Source: Dimorphilus gyrociliatus
Taxonomy: Eukaryota; Annelida; Polychaeta; Dinophilidae
Length of the DNA: 64,000 nt
Assembly: GCA_904063045.1 (NCBI GenBank)
Contig: CAJFCJ010000004.1
Span: 1,109,713 to 1,173,712, forward strand
Direction of reading: 5' to 3'
The position numbers and the translations under genes are program-made. Shown here one piece after another: positions 40,201 through 50,157 of this stretch (position 1 is the stretch's first letter; every line of letters begins with the position of its first letter). Under the pieces are notes generated by a model. It was not told the origin of the DNA, searched no databases, and saw only the letters and a program-made list of their open reading frames with translations.

Positions 40201-40874
40201 AATCTGATAATAAAAGTCATACCATATAAGATATCGAGGTCATACTCAGTGTATACATCGTCCTGAATGTATACTTCGTCTATTAGCAATTTTCCTGATA
40301 TTATATCATTTCCAATTTTTAATGCAGAACCTCTTGTGGCTATACTGGCATTTGCATACAAACTGCCATTTGTTGCAATTTTATTATTAATCGCCAAAAA
40401 GTAATTCTCTGCACGTTTATTCCATACAAGAAGAACATGACACCAAGTACTTAGACATTCTGTTGTTACGCACTCATCATCATATGTTCTTTCTCCAGTA
40501 TTCACTAGAAATTCTAGTTTATTGTTTGGACTATTATAGAGTATTTGAAATCCTTTTGAATTTCCTTCAATCGTTGATAAAAGTTTTACTTTTGAACTCC
40601 CAACATTATAAAGTATCATCCAAAATGATACACTTAAACCTTTCTGGCATTCTGAAGGACTGATCGGACAATCATTCGAACTTGCCCAATTTGCAACTTC
40701 GACACTTGAAGAACTTCCTATTTCAATAGCTGCATTACGTTTCCCTCCAACAACATTAACATTGTGAAATGTTAGATTCAAACTGTTAAAATTCTCGTTA
40801 TTATCAAGTGCCAAATACCATGATTTTCCATCGGTTAGTGAAAAAGTGGATAAAAAAATTACTATGAAGAACAT
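23629..40874 (-). CDS. Polycystin-1-like giant receptor, copy C (complete)
   Basis: First copy of the array in transcription order, about 5,230 codons. Proposed exons: 40223-40874, 39516-39842, 39299-39444, 39122-39233, 38968-39057, 38626-38913, 37458-38570, 35017-37407, 34599-34942, ~34275-34542, 28950-~34247, 28697-28864, 28044-28642, 27899-27989, 27680-27834, 27375-27626, 26876-27314, 26696-26790, 25479-26642, 25262-25397, 23629-25208. The start is followed by a signal peptide (MFFIVIFLSTFSLTDG). Domain order is as in copy B: LamG-like array with a CASPR-like fibrinogen-type module, WSC-like, PKD repeats, REJ, GAIN/GPS, PLAT, polycystin channel. One intron found in B (19306-19369) is absent here, so that exon is a single 2.4 kb block. 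The intron near 34248-34274 is the least certain: GT/AG choices give 27 or about 45 nt. The role is inferred from the family only: a cell-surface adhesion receptor or channel subunit. Confidence 0.88.
24359..25070. repeat. Near-identical patch shared with 6388-7099 (copy C side)
   Basis: Counterpart of the copy B patch, offset by 17,971 nt, with five mismatches counted in about 712 nt. The patch ends inside the first helix upstream and just past the start of the next helix downstream. Confidence 0.9.
25479..26790 (-). other. Copy C GPS, first TM and PLAT exons
   Basis: Exon 26696-26790 ends WQYDNCS. Exon 25479-26642 begins with VVCKCNHLTSFGSN, so the GPS is intact with H-L-T. A helix (VLVMIICIIVLFWCSLFVL), the PLAT domain (DRHHYALIVRTGYE and the FVVLGEESSSS, RIWINP and WFLEEVVLVDI strands) and further helices follow. 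This is the best conserved part between copies B and C apart from the converted patches. Confidence 0.85.
28950..34247 (-). other. Copy C mega-exon: WSC-like, PKD repeats, REJ
   Basis: A single exon of about 5.3 kb. It opens with a WSC-like module (YADQYKEGCVSEINENW, then cysteine pairs including NCYC) and continues with about 15 PKD-type repeats. Diagnostic turns include IYFGDGNQSSS, ETGDGKKD and LLWDFGDSSKRYLYG. The REJ region carries CNKPTIDLG, YENKC and IDASDTLDEDG. It has many N-glycosylation sequons. Confidence 0.8.
33160..33348. repeat. Near-identical patch shared with 15172-15360 (copy C side)
   Basis: Counterpart in the copy C mega-exon: 189 nt, four differences. Confidence 0.8.
34595..34685. 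repeat. 91-bp identical patch shared with 16619-16709 (copy C side)
   Basis: Counterpart of the 91-nt identity; it includes exon end and donor. Confidence 0.85.
34599..40874 (-). other. Copy C adhesive N-terminal half (LamG-like array)
   Basis: Nine exons carry the signal peptide and most of the eight LamG-like modules; the array continues into ~34275-34542. The central cysteine-rich segment (YFMDFELLRVDGKWIYCKF, then RQRFTIKCFSGF, CPCYNDKSC, CNCNG and LPIRTIKISES) matches the order of conserved blocks in the CASPR/neurexin-IV fibrinogen-like module: cysteine-tyrosine start, QxFxxxC strand, PG-x(n)-CxC cluster, then LP[IV] before a LamG domain. The resemblance is read by eye and needs profile confirmation. 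Confidence 0.65.
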
Positions 40875-40920
40875 TTCATCAACGGCGAGAGAATGAGAGT
40901 GGATAAAAACTTCATTATAG

Positions 40921-40927
40921 ATTTATA
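40921..40927 (-). promoter_or_regulatory. TATA-like element upstream of copy C
   Basis: The minus strand reads TATAAAT starting 47 nt before the ATG at 40874, similar in position to the elements before copies A and B. Confidence 0.35.
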
Positions 40928-42837
40928 ATATGGAATGTATATATATGTGTATATGAACATATATTCGCACACACATATATAATCATAAAATATAAGAATT
41001 CAATAAAATTTAAATATTAGATTTTTGCACTATAATAGACTGTCTATAATTAATGATTTATAAAAAATAACTCATAACACTTTCATATTTTTCTTCCGAA
41101 ATTGATTGATAATAAGTATTAGCTCAATCATTAACCAATCTAGTTTATCAATACAGAAGAGATAACAATTAATGAACATTTTTTTTATTAATTTAAAGTT
41201 TTTAATAAACTATTGAAGTTGTAAACAAACTATTCTTACTTAAAGACAAATTTTCACTTATCATCTACATCACTAATATTCAACTTTCCTTCATAAAATC
41301 GAATGTAGCTAGCAGCTCAATAAATATAGGCATTGATTTCTATCCATAACGGTATTTGAAATCAGTAATAAATAGGATTTTGGTTCATCTATCCTATTTT
41401 TTCAATTATGTAAATGTGAATTCTAGTTTTTATCAAACTATAACAAGAAAAAATTGATAATATATCAAAAAAATCATTTATTTAGTCTCATAACTTAGCA
41501 TAAATTTTTTGAAAGTAAAATAAGAATGAAATTTTAGATATCAATAAGAAGAGGAATTAATTTATACGTTGAAAGTAATAAAATAATAATAAATATATCT
41601 AAATTTCATAAATAGTTATCATGTAATTTAACTACTTTTCTCTGCCATATTAGCACAAAATATCATTAACAAAAAAAGATTGCAATTTCAAATTATATAA
41701 GACTGTTCTAAAAAAGTGTTTATTTAGGCCTAAGACAAATATAATAAGTAATTTTAAAAGAGCAAAGCCTCTTAAAGAAAACGAAGAAAAAGTTTAGAAT
41801 AGGACTAATTAACACTTGAGAGGTAGATTATTTTCTCAATACTGACTGTCCTTACTTTTATTGGATAGGTGAACTTCATTCCTTTTTCTTTATACATATA
41901 CCTATATGTTACAGCACTTTCGAAATGGGAATTTGAGTAATGAAGCAATAAACGGCGTTTATATTGTAATAAACTAATTAGAACTCTTTGATAGTGGTCG
42001 TTTCAATGTATATGGCTAATTTTCTCCAACTCTTTGTATACTTTCTTTGTATATTTAGTATGTCTATACATATTTAGTTAAAAATAATGGCTCAACCCTG
42101 TGGGAGAAGGAGAGACTTAACTAAAGCCAGTAAGTATGGCTTCTTCTTTCCATATGAGGTATTATGGAAGATACAGTGTCAGCTATAAAAAAACAGGAAA
42201 CAAGTAAATTTTTGTCTTGTCTTATACTCTTGAGCCCTTCTGCAAAGATTTATTTTATAAAAATAAAGTTAAATAAATAGGCAAGGTACTTTTCTTTCAT
42301 TCAATTATGCCTAAGTCATCTACAATTTATTATAAATTAAAAGTTCCTTCTCTCAGGTAAATAAATATTTCTTTCAAGACTCTTTTCTTTTAAAGATCAA
42401 TAGATATAAAATACATTACAATTTCAAACTTCAGTCAACAACCTACTAATTAATATATAAATTTATACAATATAAAATGCATACACCTGTATATTAAGCT
42501 ATTCAGTATTATCTATTGTTAAATATTATTGAAATATCATTAACACACAAAAATTTTAATTAGTGTTATTCGAAACTAAATTTATGAAAACCGTCGCAGA
42601 GTCTTTTTAATAATTTTAAACAGGGTTTGCATAATTAATTCTTAGAAAACATTCTACAATTCAGTGCGCTTCTTTGTGCTTATAACTGTAACCGGAAGAC
42701 GTATAAGAAGCATTTTTTCAGATTTCAGAATTCGATATAGCCGATATCACACTTCGATGCGATTTCCAACGCATTTATTAAAACGTGTAGTCACAAAATA
42801 ATCGACCCCCAATTCAATACGATTAATCGAGTCTTGA
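40928..42837. other. Intergenic region between the polycystin array and SET
   Basis: About 1.9 kb of AT-rich DNA. No conserved coding sequence is recognised. The only item of note is a 14-codon open stretch from ATG at 42087 ending at a perfect GTAAGT donor at 42130. Confidence 0.5.
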
Positions 42838-42882
42838 GTGACGCATGCGTATAAAAAAATAACGATAACGCGCATGCGTCAC
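42838..42882. promoter_or_regulatory. SET promoter: perfect 12-bp inverted repeat with NRF1/ATF-like sites
   Basis: GTGACGCATGCG (42838-42849) and its exact reverse complement CGCATGCGTCAC (42871-42882) are separated by 21 nt of AT-rich sequence. Each arm contains a GCATGCG core like NRF1 sites and a TGACGC ATF/CREB-like half. The element ends 43 nt before the SET ATG and runs into GGCCATTTTTG, which resembles a YY1 site. This is a typical housekeeping, TATA-less layout. Binding factors are inferred. Confidence 0.6.
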
Positions 42883-42925
42883 GGCCATTTTTGTCAAAGG
42901 CAAGCCGCTAGTGAAGCTTATAATA

Positions 42926-44338
42926 ATGACGGACGCAAAAACTAAAAAGACTCCTGCTAAAATCCACAAATCCGAATCGGATAATAATCACGATGGACTA
43001 GAGGAACTAAAAGGTATTAAAAAAATAAAAGAAAACTTTTTTGATCTAGAAGAAAACATCGCTTTCTTATTTTGACCGGCGTGTACCTGTATTTTCGCGC
43101 GCTTTCATCGAATACTCCAATATTTCAAAGCTAGAAGCTTTCTTCAAGTATATTTTAAAGGTGAAATATCTATTTACAAATCAAATATCCATTGCTGTGT
43201 ATTTTCGATCTTGAAAATCAAATATTAGAAAACACGCTTCCGCTAAAATGTATCTAATATCGCTCAAAGATGGCGGTTATTTTCCTTAAGACCTTTATCG
43301 TGTAAGTGGGTCCGTTTGATTAAGATAAATTCAAAAACTTGAGAGTTAAAAACCTTTTTTTTCGCCTCATTCATAATAAGCACCCTTAGTTTCCCTCGTA
43401 GCCGACAGAGAAACACAAGATGCTATCGAAAAAATTGATGAAGTTCAAAATGAGATCGACAAGCTGAATGAACAAGCTTCGGAGGAAATTCTTAAAGTTG
43501 AGCAGAAGTATAACAAGAGCCGTCAGCCGTACTTCGCTAAGCGCGCCGAATTGATTGGAAAAATTCCGAATTTCTGGGTCACGGCATTTGTTAACCATCC
43601 TCAAATTTCCGCACTCCTGTCTGAGGAAGATGAAGAGGTGAGATATTTTATCTAATGACTGTCACAAGTGATCATATCAGAACATTAGATAAATCTCTTG
43701 AGTTCTATTAAAACTTTTTAGCTGATTTGTATTAATTAAGTCAATTTTTCCAGGTTTTACAATATTTGACCAAGGTAGAAGTAAGCGAGTTTGAAGATAT
43801 CAAGTCCGGCTACAAGATCGTTTTCCACTTCGATTCCAATCCGTTTTTTAATAATGCAGCCTTAACGAAAGAGTTCCACTTGAATGAAACGGGTGAACCA
43901 TCAACAAAAGGTACTAACATCGATTGGCAACCAGGAAAGGATTTGACAAAAAAATCAGGATCCCCAAAAGCCGGGAAAAAGAGGGCTCATGACGAACAAG
44001 AATCATTCTTTAACTGGTTTTGCGAGGCCGGAGATGCCACTACTGATGAGCTGGGTGAAGTAATCAAGGATGAAATCTGGCCCAATCCTCTCCAATACTA
44101 TTTGGTATGTACCAAAAACATGTATTAGATAAATGAACATTAAATTGTACTCCACAAATAGGCTTCGGAGATCGATGAAGATAATGAAGACGGAGATGAA
44201 GATTGTGATGTTGATGATGAGGTAAATAATTGAAAACAGTGGAAAGAAAATATTTAAGTGTGTTTATTTTAGCCTGAAGATGAGGAGGAAGATGAAGAAG
44301 ATGTAGCTGATGAAGACGGCGATGAAGAAGACCCTTGA
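42926..44338 (+). CDS. SET: SET / TAF-I histone chaperone (NAP family)
   Basis: Five exons: 42926-43013, 43402-43637, 43754-44104, 44162-44221, 44273-44338, giving about 266 residues, close to the usual SET length. The protein matches the SET family through the dimerisation helix ([20 protein letters not shown]), the earmuff domain ([60 protein letters not shown]) and a C-terminal acidic tail of Asp/Glu runs split over two small exons. Family role: nuclear histone chaperone, subunit of the inhibitor-of-acetyltransferase complex and PP2A inhibitor. The start lies just downstream of the inverted-repeat promoter, is followed by a basic KKTPAKIHK stretch, and is the only ATG giving a full N-terminus. 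The first intron is 388 nt and relatively CpG-rich. Confidence 0.95.
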
Positions 44339-44396
44339 GCTTGTAAAAACTTTTTATTTGTACATATAAAAGAGCTACGAAGAGCCAAACGTTCAT

Positions 44397-44402
44397 AATA
44401 AA
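44397..44402 (+). terminator. SET: SET poly(A) signal AATAAA
   Basis: Canonical AATAAA about 60 nt after the SET stop. The convergent COA8 stop lies only about 120 nt further on. Confidence 0.7.
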
Positions 44403-44520
44403 CATCTAAAAAGGCGCATTTAAAAAAAAAATCAACTACTCTGTCTGTTTTTGGTTATTTGTAATATTTTAGTTATCATGTGTTTTGTTTCTCTCCATGT
44501 AAAATTCAAAAACAATAGTT

Positions 44521-45030
44521 TTATTTTCGTTTACTTTTAAATTTGCAGTCATTAAGTCTCCGTTTTATGTTAATAAACTGTAATTTATACGCAAGAAGAA
44601 GTAATCTAAAGTTCCTGCGATACCATTCAGAGTTATATTTGACATGGCTGTTATAGTTTGCGTCTAGGAATTCTTTGTAGAATGTAGAATTTTTTTGTTG
44701 TCCACAAGCAGTGAATTTACGATTGTGCTCTAACCTGTAAAAGGAGTTTGTTGAGCAGTTTTTATTAACAGTCAAGAATTTTCTGGAACGTTTTCTAAAA
44801 CGGTTTTACAATAGAATATTTTTTTTAAATATATTTTGGACTGACTCCTCAATGATTAGCTTCACTTACCAGAAATCGTGATGGAACTTAACTAGTTCTT
44901 TTCGTTCGACATGATATTCAGATTCCACGAGTGCGCCCTCGTATTTAATCGGTCGAATATTAGATACAGCATGAGGAGGACCAATCCATTCGACTGGCTT
45001 TCTTTTAAACATTGATAATAAGCGTTTCAT
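44521..45030 (-). CDS. COA8: COA8-like cytochrome c oxidase assembly factor (APOPT family)
   Basis: Two exons: 44870-45030 and 44521-44734, joined through a split Trp codon. From the ATG at 45030 the protein has 124 residues. Family hallmarks: WIGPP followed by SNIRPI near the N-terminus, HHDFW, then FYKEFLDANY and YNSEWYRRNF near the C-terminus, matching human COA8 in order. Family role: mitochondrial matrix protein protecting and assembling respiratory complex IV. The first dozen residues (MKRLLSMFKRKP) are basic and could be a targeting sequence. The reading frame stays open upstream to about 45090 without an ATG, so a non-ATG or spliced upstream start is possible. A YY1-like AGATGGCG at 45111 suggests transcription starts near there. 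Shorter than human COA8. Convergent with SET. Confidence 0.85.
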
Positions 45031-45120
45031 ATTTTCACGTTGAGAGCGATAATATATGAAGCTGGTAGCAGACCACTGGCGCAACCTATTGTTAATTTAC
45101 ATTAAAACTGAGATGGCGCC

Positions 45121-48100
45121 ATAGCTTGTGACTTTTTTGGTACATAATATAAATAGAACTGAAACTTAATTGGTTAACAAAGTCCACATAAGGTGACGCA
45201 TATATAAATTAATGATGGATTCTCAAACGGAAATACAATTCTTCTATTTCAATACTTGACTCGTTCTGTTTCCGAGTTAACATCTGTAAAATCAAAACAG
45301 TTTTACAGTATACAAATAGTAATAACTTGCAATATAACTTTTATAGTTCAAGATGCGAAAATAATAGAATAAAATACTGCTGTTTTACGTAAAAGAACTT
45401 TTTTGGTTTTTTAGCGCCGTGGGCAAAGGAATTCTATTTTATCGTTACACATGATTTTACAATATATAATTTCATTACAGGGAAAGTGACACTATTCTTG
45501 TCTAGTTTTATTTTGTTAGCACTAGTTATGTAACAGATTCATAATAACTATTTTATTCTGGCTTTTTGTGCGCGTGTACTTTTTATTACTGGAACTTTGG
45601 CCAGGTGTAGAGAAGATTAAATCACCCTATAGCAAAATATTGTTTAAAGACCAGGTGGACATAATTTTCATCTATTTAACAGAGTACACACATCTTAGAG
45701 AAATTTGACCCGATTCGGAAAGGCTTTTATCAACAATCCCTACTCTTAAAAATGTATTCTTTTCACACGTCGGAAGAAAGTAGCCTTTTATTCAATTCAT
45801 ATTTAGCAACAACTAAATCTCTAGGTGAACTTGTTATAATATCGTTTATATTATCCTTTTACGCCATTAACTAATACTTATAACTATAATAATAATAATA
45901 ATGTTAATTAATTTATGAATGAATTTCTATTTCCCGATGTTCTTAGCTTCATTAAAACTACTTTAAAACCATGTTTTTCTTTAAAGAAAATATAGGCTAA
46001 TGAACAAAGAAAATATTAATTTAGTATACTTTAAATTGCTTTTAATTAGAGCCTTATTGATTTTTTTAGTTTATTATTTATTAAGTAATTAATTGTCCCT
46101 TTTAATGTTAGTCTCTCTCAAACGTATGTTTTTTCTCCGTAAATAGTTCATTTACTTACCATAATGACTCTGAATTTGTGTGTATCGAGAGAGTTGCCTG
46201 AATGGACAGATCAATATTGGAGTCAGTCTCTATGAAAATTGAAGGAAATTTTAGAAGACTAATAAAACCCCAACTGAAAAGAATAACTAAAGACTTTAAA
46301 TATATTATAGATTATTCTTTCAATCCACAGAGAATCTAAAAAAATTTAGAGATAAACCTATAACCGCTAGATGGCTCTGTATGAATTTTATACCGCAAAA
46401 GTAGGCATTACTATTGAATTAGATAAAGACACTTATAAAAGGAAAAGTTAAATGTAAATTTAAAAAGAATGATAGAAATAATTTACAAATGTTAATTCAA
46501 TTTGTAACTTCTCTTTGTAATGCAGAAATGAGTTTCCAGACAAAAAAGATGAAGCTACATTAGCTACTTTATTGTTATTTTGTTCTTTAGATATTGTAGT
46601 ATATTAATGTATATTGAAATAAAAATTTTATAACATAAGGTTAATTTAAGCATAAACCCAGCACTAATAAGTGTTTTGTTTACATTAATTAATTTGTTAT
46701 TAATAATTAACACATTTTCAAAATTGTATCACCAAACGGCCTACATATTGAATATTAATTCAACCATTATTTTTTATATAACAACTTGTTCGTTGAAAAT
46801 TTAGAACTTTGATTAATTTTTTCATTGAATATTGTTGAATATCATTGAATATCTCCCGCTTTCTTTATATTCATTCATTTGCGTATTAGATTCCTTATAT
46901 GTTTTAGTAGACTATAGCAATAAAATGGCCAACAGATTTTATTGATAAAATGTGCATAGAATTATTGACAAACTATAGAATTTCAATATAAAAAATAAGT
47001 GATATTTAGATAATTTTAAGAATTTTCTTTCGATTTATTGAAATCGAGAAGACTATGTCGATTTTCTACAAATTTATCTATTATTTGTCATAATTCCCGA
47101 AAAAAAAAAGTCTATTTGGTTTTCTAAAATCATTTATACTCTTATCTTATATGTTTACTTTTATCTTAACACTCTGAGCGTCTATTTAATGTTTTATTTA
47201 TAGAGAGAATTGAATAGCTTGGCTAAAAACTATTCTTTTACCATTAGATATTTCATATATAATTAATTTAGTTGTTATCTCTAATTTTAAACTTTCTACA
47301 TAAATATAAAGATATAAATATATTAGTATCTGTAATCAATACATTGTTTTTTTTGTCCATAGTTACTGATGACGTCATTGTTAAGTTTTTAAAGATAGAA
47401 ATAAAATTTTAATATTACCACTATGATATAAGCTCTAGTCCGTTTAGGTGAAATGTTTAAGCTAAATGTTTTTGTTATTGTTACACTTGCACTCTTCGAT
47501 TCTAATGGTAGATCATTTTGAGAAACCTTATATGAGAATTACTTTTGAAACCATGCCAAGATATATTCAAATCTCAAAGATGCTGCTCTAAAATATCTAT
47601 TTTTTGAATACAACTAATGCTAGTATACTAATGGCAAACTGCAATTTAGTATTGAATTCATCTACTACCAATAGTGCTTTTGGAAAATTAGAACCAAGTA
47701 ACAAATGTTCCTGTTAAGAGCTAAGAACGATTGTTTTTAAAACTTTAGTAGTTGTAATAATGGTTTTACATTTTCTAATTGGATAGCAATTGACGAATCC
47801 TCCTCGTCAATATTTTCTTTACAGTCTGGTACAATTGGTAATAAACATACTATTCCTCCAAAATATATTGTATGATGAAGTAAGAACTATTATAGTCACT
47901 CAGAGTGGGGGCAAATTTAAATGTTACGTAAGCTAATATTCGATTGTTTGGGTTGCCTTAAATTTTGGTTATTAATTATAATCAGAAGGGTAAATTTACA
48001 CTCTATAATAATAATAGATTGGATTACAACCTTGGCTAATTTTAAAACATCAATTTGTTGCTTTTAGAGATGAATTAACAATTCAGAATATGATTCTTTA

Positions 48101-48626
48101 GAGTAACAAGGTAAAAGAACATTATGCATCTCTTTTTGAAAGGGGAAGATTTTTTTATGCAATCCGTTAAAGTGCAAACCAAATATTGTTGTGATGGTTC
48201 AAAATGGCTTCCAAATAGTTACAAACTTTAAACTATAGAGATAGTTCAAATAAACTAAATTTTCGTTTAATATATCACTATTAAATAGCTTCTCTTAATT
48301 CATTTTACTAGAATCAATCTCTTCTTATAGTCCTCGTGTGGGATATAAATTATGGACTATGTATTTTGTTTTTGTGCTTGTTTAAAGATTTTATGTCAGA
48401 TTATCTCAATTTATGAGGGATATTCAAGAAAATTTATGAATTTGAAGTTCAATATGTAAATTAGCTACTTTTCACCAGATCATAAGCAAACAGTAATTTA
48501 AATTATGCAGAAGATAAGATGATACTTCAAACAATATTGTATTTAAAGAATTAATCACATGAAATTGTTCGGTTTCCTTTATCCAGAAGAATTTAATTTA
48601 TTGTCAATTAAGCAATTTTTGGAAAA
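45121..48626. other. Gene-poor region, 3.5 kb
   Basis: Very AT-rich. No protein family is recognised and no open frame looks coding. An AGATGGC motif (46369-46375) belongs to the scattered set described in the findings. No tRNA-like or other RNA structure was recognised by eye. Confidence 0.5.
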
Positions 48627-49183
48627 TTATGGTTTTAAACACGTCAAGCTATTGAATTTTGCCATCTTACATTCTTTAGCTTTATCCTTACAAACCTTAT
48701 AGCATTCACATTTTTCCAGACAGTCCTTAAAATTAGAAAAAAACATAAAGAGACATTTATTATTAAGATTAATATACATTTTTGTATATTTAATTATAAA
48801 AGGTTTTACCTTTACTTCAGTTCTACACTTTTCAAAAATTTGTCGCTTAAAGAAATATTTTAAATCCCTTTCCTGTTTCCATATTTCAGACCTACACTTC
48901 TGAGCTAAGTTTCTCAGATTAGAATTACATGTGTTTCGTGCTGTAACACAACTGTTTACACATTCGCACTCTTTTAAGCATGTCTACAAGAAACAAAATT
49001 TTAATGATTATGTTTTATATGATTATATTCTCTAACCTTTTTAGTTGTTGTACATTCAGAAAGAGATCTCCAAGCCCGAAATGAATGTCTTTGTTTAAAA
49101 CCTTTTCGTGACTCTACAAAATTCGGCGCGATGAGGACAAACAAGAGAATCGTGCATAACACGGTCTCTTTAATAAACTTCAT
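48627..49183 (-). CDS. Unrecognised small secreted cysteine-rich protein, two-module
   Basis: Three exons, all phase 0: 49037-49183, 48810-48983, 48627-48725, giving 139 residues. The start is chosen because it opens a clear signal peptide (MKFIKETVLCTILLFVLIAP, likely cleaved after VES) and lies about 95 nt below a TATA box. Exons 2 and 3 each begin, within two codons, with the same cysteine spacing C-x3-C-x-C-x3-C-x6-C: CLKECECVNSCVTARNTC and CLEKCECYKVCKDKAKEC. The mature part has 14 cysteines, an even number that would allow seven disulfides, plus a charged, probably helical linker between modules. No family is recognised. It could be a defence peptide, a venom/mucus-type protein or a structural secreted protein; the sequence does not decide. 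One-module-per-exon structure suggests internal duplication by exon doubling. Confidence 0.7.
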
Positions 49184-49275
49184 ACTTATTTTCAATTCAG
49201 AGAAAGTACTCAAAAAAGTAAAAAAGTATCACTTGTAAAATTCACTAGCTGAGAAGTGTGTGTTTTGATCTTTCG

Positions 49276-49283
49276 CATTTATA
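49276..49283 (-). promoter_or_regulatory. TATA box of the cysteine-rich gene
   Basis: The minus strand reads TATAAATG about 93-100 nt before the ATG at 49183, a normal position for a promoter with a 60-70 nt leader. Confidence 0.5.
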
Positions 49284-49709
49284 CGTCTTTCTAAATCCTA
49301 AATATAGATTATTTTTTGTAAAATGTTAAAATAACTAGTAAAAATCTATGATATTCATCATCAAGCTTTACTTTACTTCAAGAATTCCTTACTCATTTGA
49401 TCTATAAAATAACAGATGATGACAAACTGTTACTATCATCAATAAATAGCATACTTTGTTTTGTGGACTTAGAAAATTTGTTTTTCATATTTTGTAATGT
49501 TTATTTTTATATTTTCTTGCTATAGGAAAACTCTTTTCATTCTAAGAAATGAAAAAAATACGGTACAGTTGAAGTATGAAATAGAAAAGAAAAAGTTTTC
49601 GAGAGCATAAAGACTAAAACTAATCGTTTAATAGTATAGTTGTTAGTCAGAGTGAAAGGAAACTTTCTTCATTATGATTTATACAATGTAAGCTAAGGAT
49701 TTGTTATGG

Positions 49710-50157
49710 TTAAGAACCACTTGAGGCTTCTCCAGTCGGAAAATTGGTTAATGGTAATCTATTGAATAAGTAAGATTTTATAGCAGCTGAAGTCGATAAT
49801 CCCCGAGAGGAAGTTCGTCGTCGAATCGGTGAATAATCGACTTCCAAATCGCCGCCTAATCCAACCGGTAAACAAAGAAAGAAGATTAAGAATGGAAAGA
49901 AAACATTTCCCCATACAAAGAAATCCTTGAAATGTTTCTTCTATTATAAAAGGAAAAAGTAACACGAGTAGAATTTGACAGTTTTATAGTAACTTTAGTC
50001 TCGAAAACCTAACAAGAGTGGAAACGACTGGCTATTTACTTAGTCGATGGAAAGATAGCCAGTAGCAAAACAGCGAAAAAGAGGTAATTATGTAATAAAG
50101 GAAGCCGGAAGGTATTACCAAGCTGTATAAGGCACTAATTGCAGTTTCTTGGGTCAT
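49710..50157 (-). CDS. Candidate small two-exon gene, hydrophobic helix plus basic tail
   Basis: Possible model: exon 1 50119-50157 (MTQETAISALYSL, then GTAATA donor) joined in phase 0 to exon 2 49710-49940 (acceptor after TTTTATAATAG, preceded by a pyrimidine tract). The 89-residue product would contain one hydrophobic segment (NVFFPFLIFFLCLPVGLGG) followed by an acidic then basic stretch with RRR and a Ser/Thr-rich end. It could be a single-pass membrane protein or a peptide precursor. Against coding: no known family, and exon 2 also contains TAATCC and GGTAAACAAAG motifs typical of the regulatory islands nearby. Treat as a hypothesis. Confidence 0.25.
49785..49885. promoter_or_regulatory. 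Candidate regulatory island 1 upstream of goosecoid
   Basis: A CpG-containing stretch richer in GC than its surroundings. It holds ATAATCCCC, a repeated AATCG, CCTAATCC (K50-homeodomain type) and GGTAAACAAAG (forkhead type). It overlaps the candidate small exon, so only one reading may be right. Confidence 0.3.

Noticed and set aside
44064-44405. 113-codon minus-strand open frame opposite the SET acidic tail
   Set aside because: The His/Leu-rich translation is the antisense of Asp/Glu codons of SET.
46143-46224. Short 23-codon open frame with protein-like composition
   Set aside because: Too short, with no splice, promoter or homology support.
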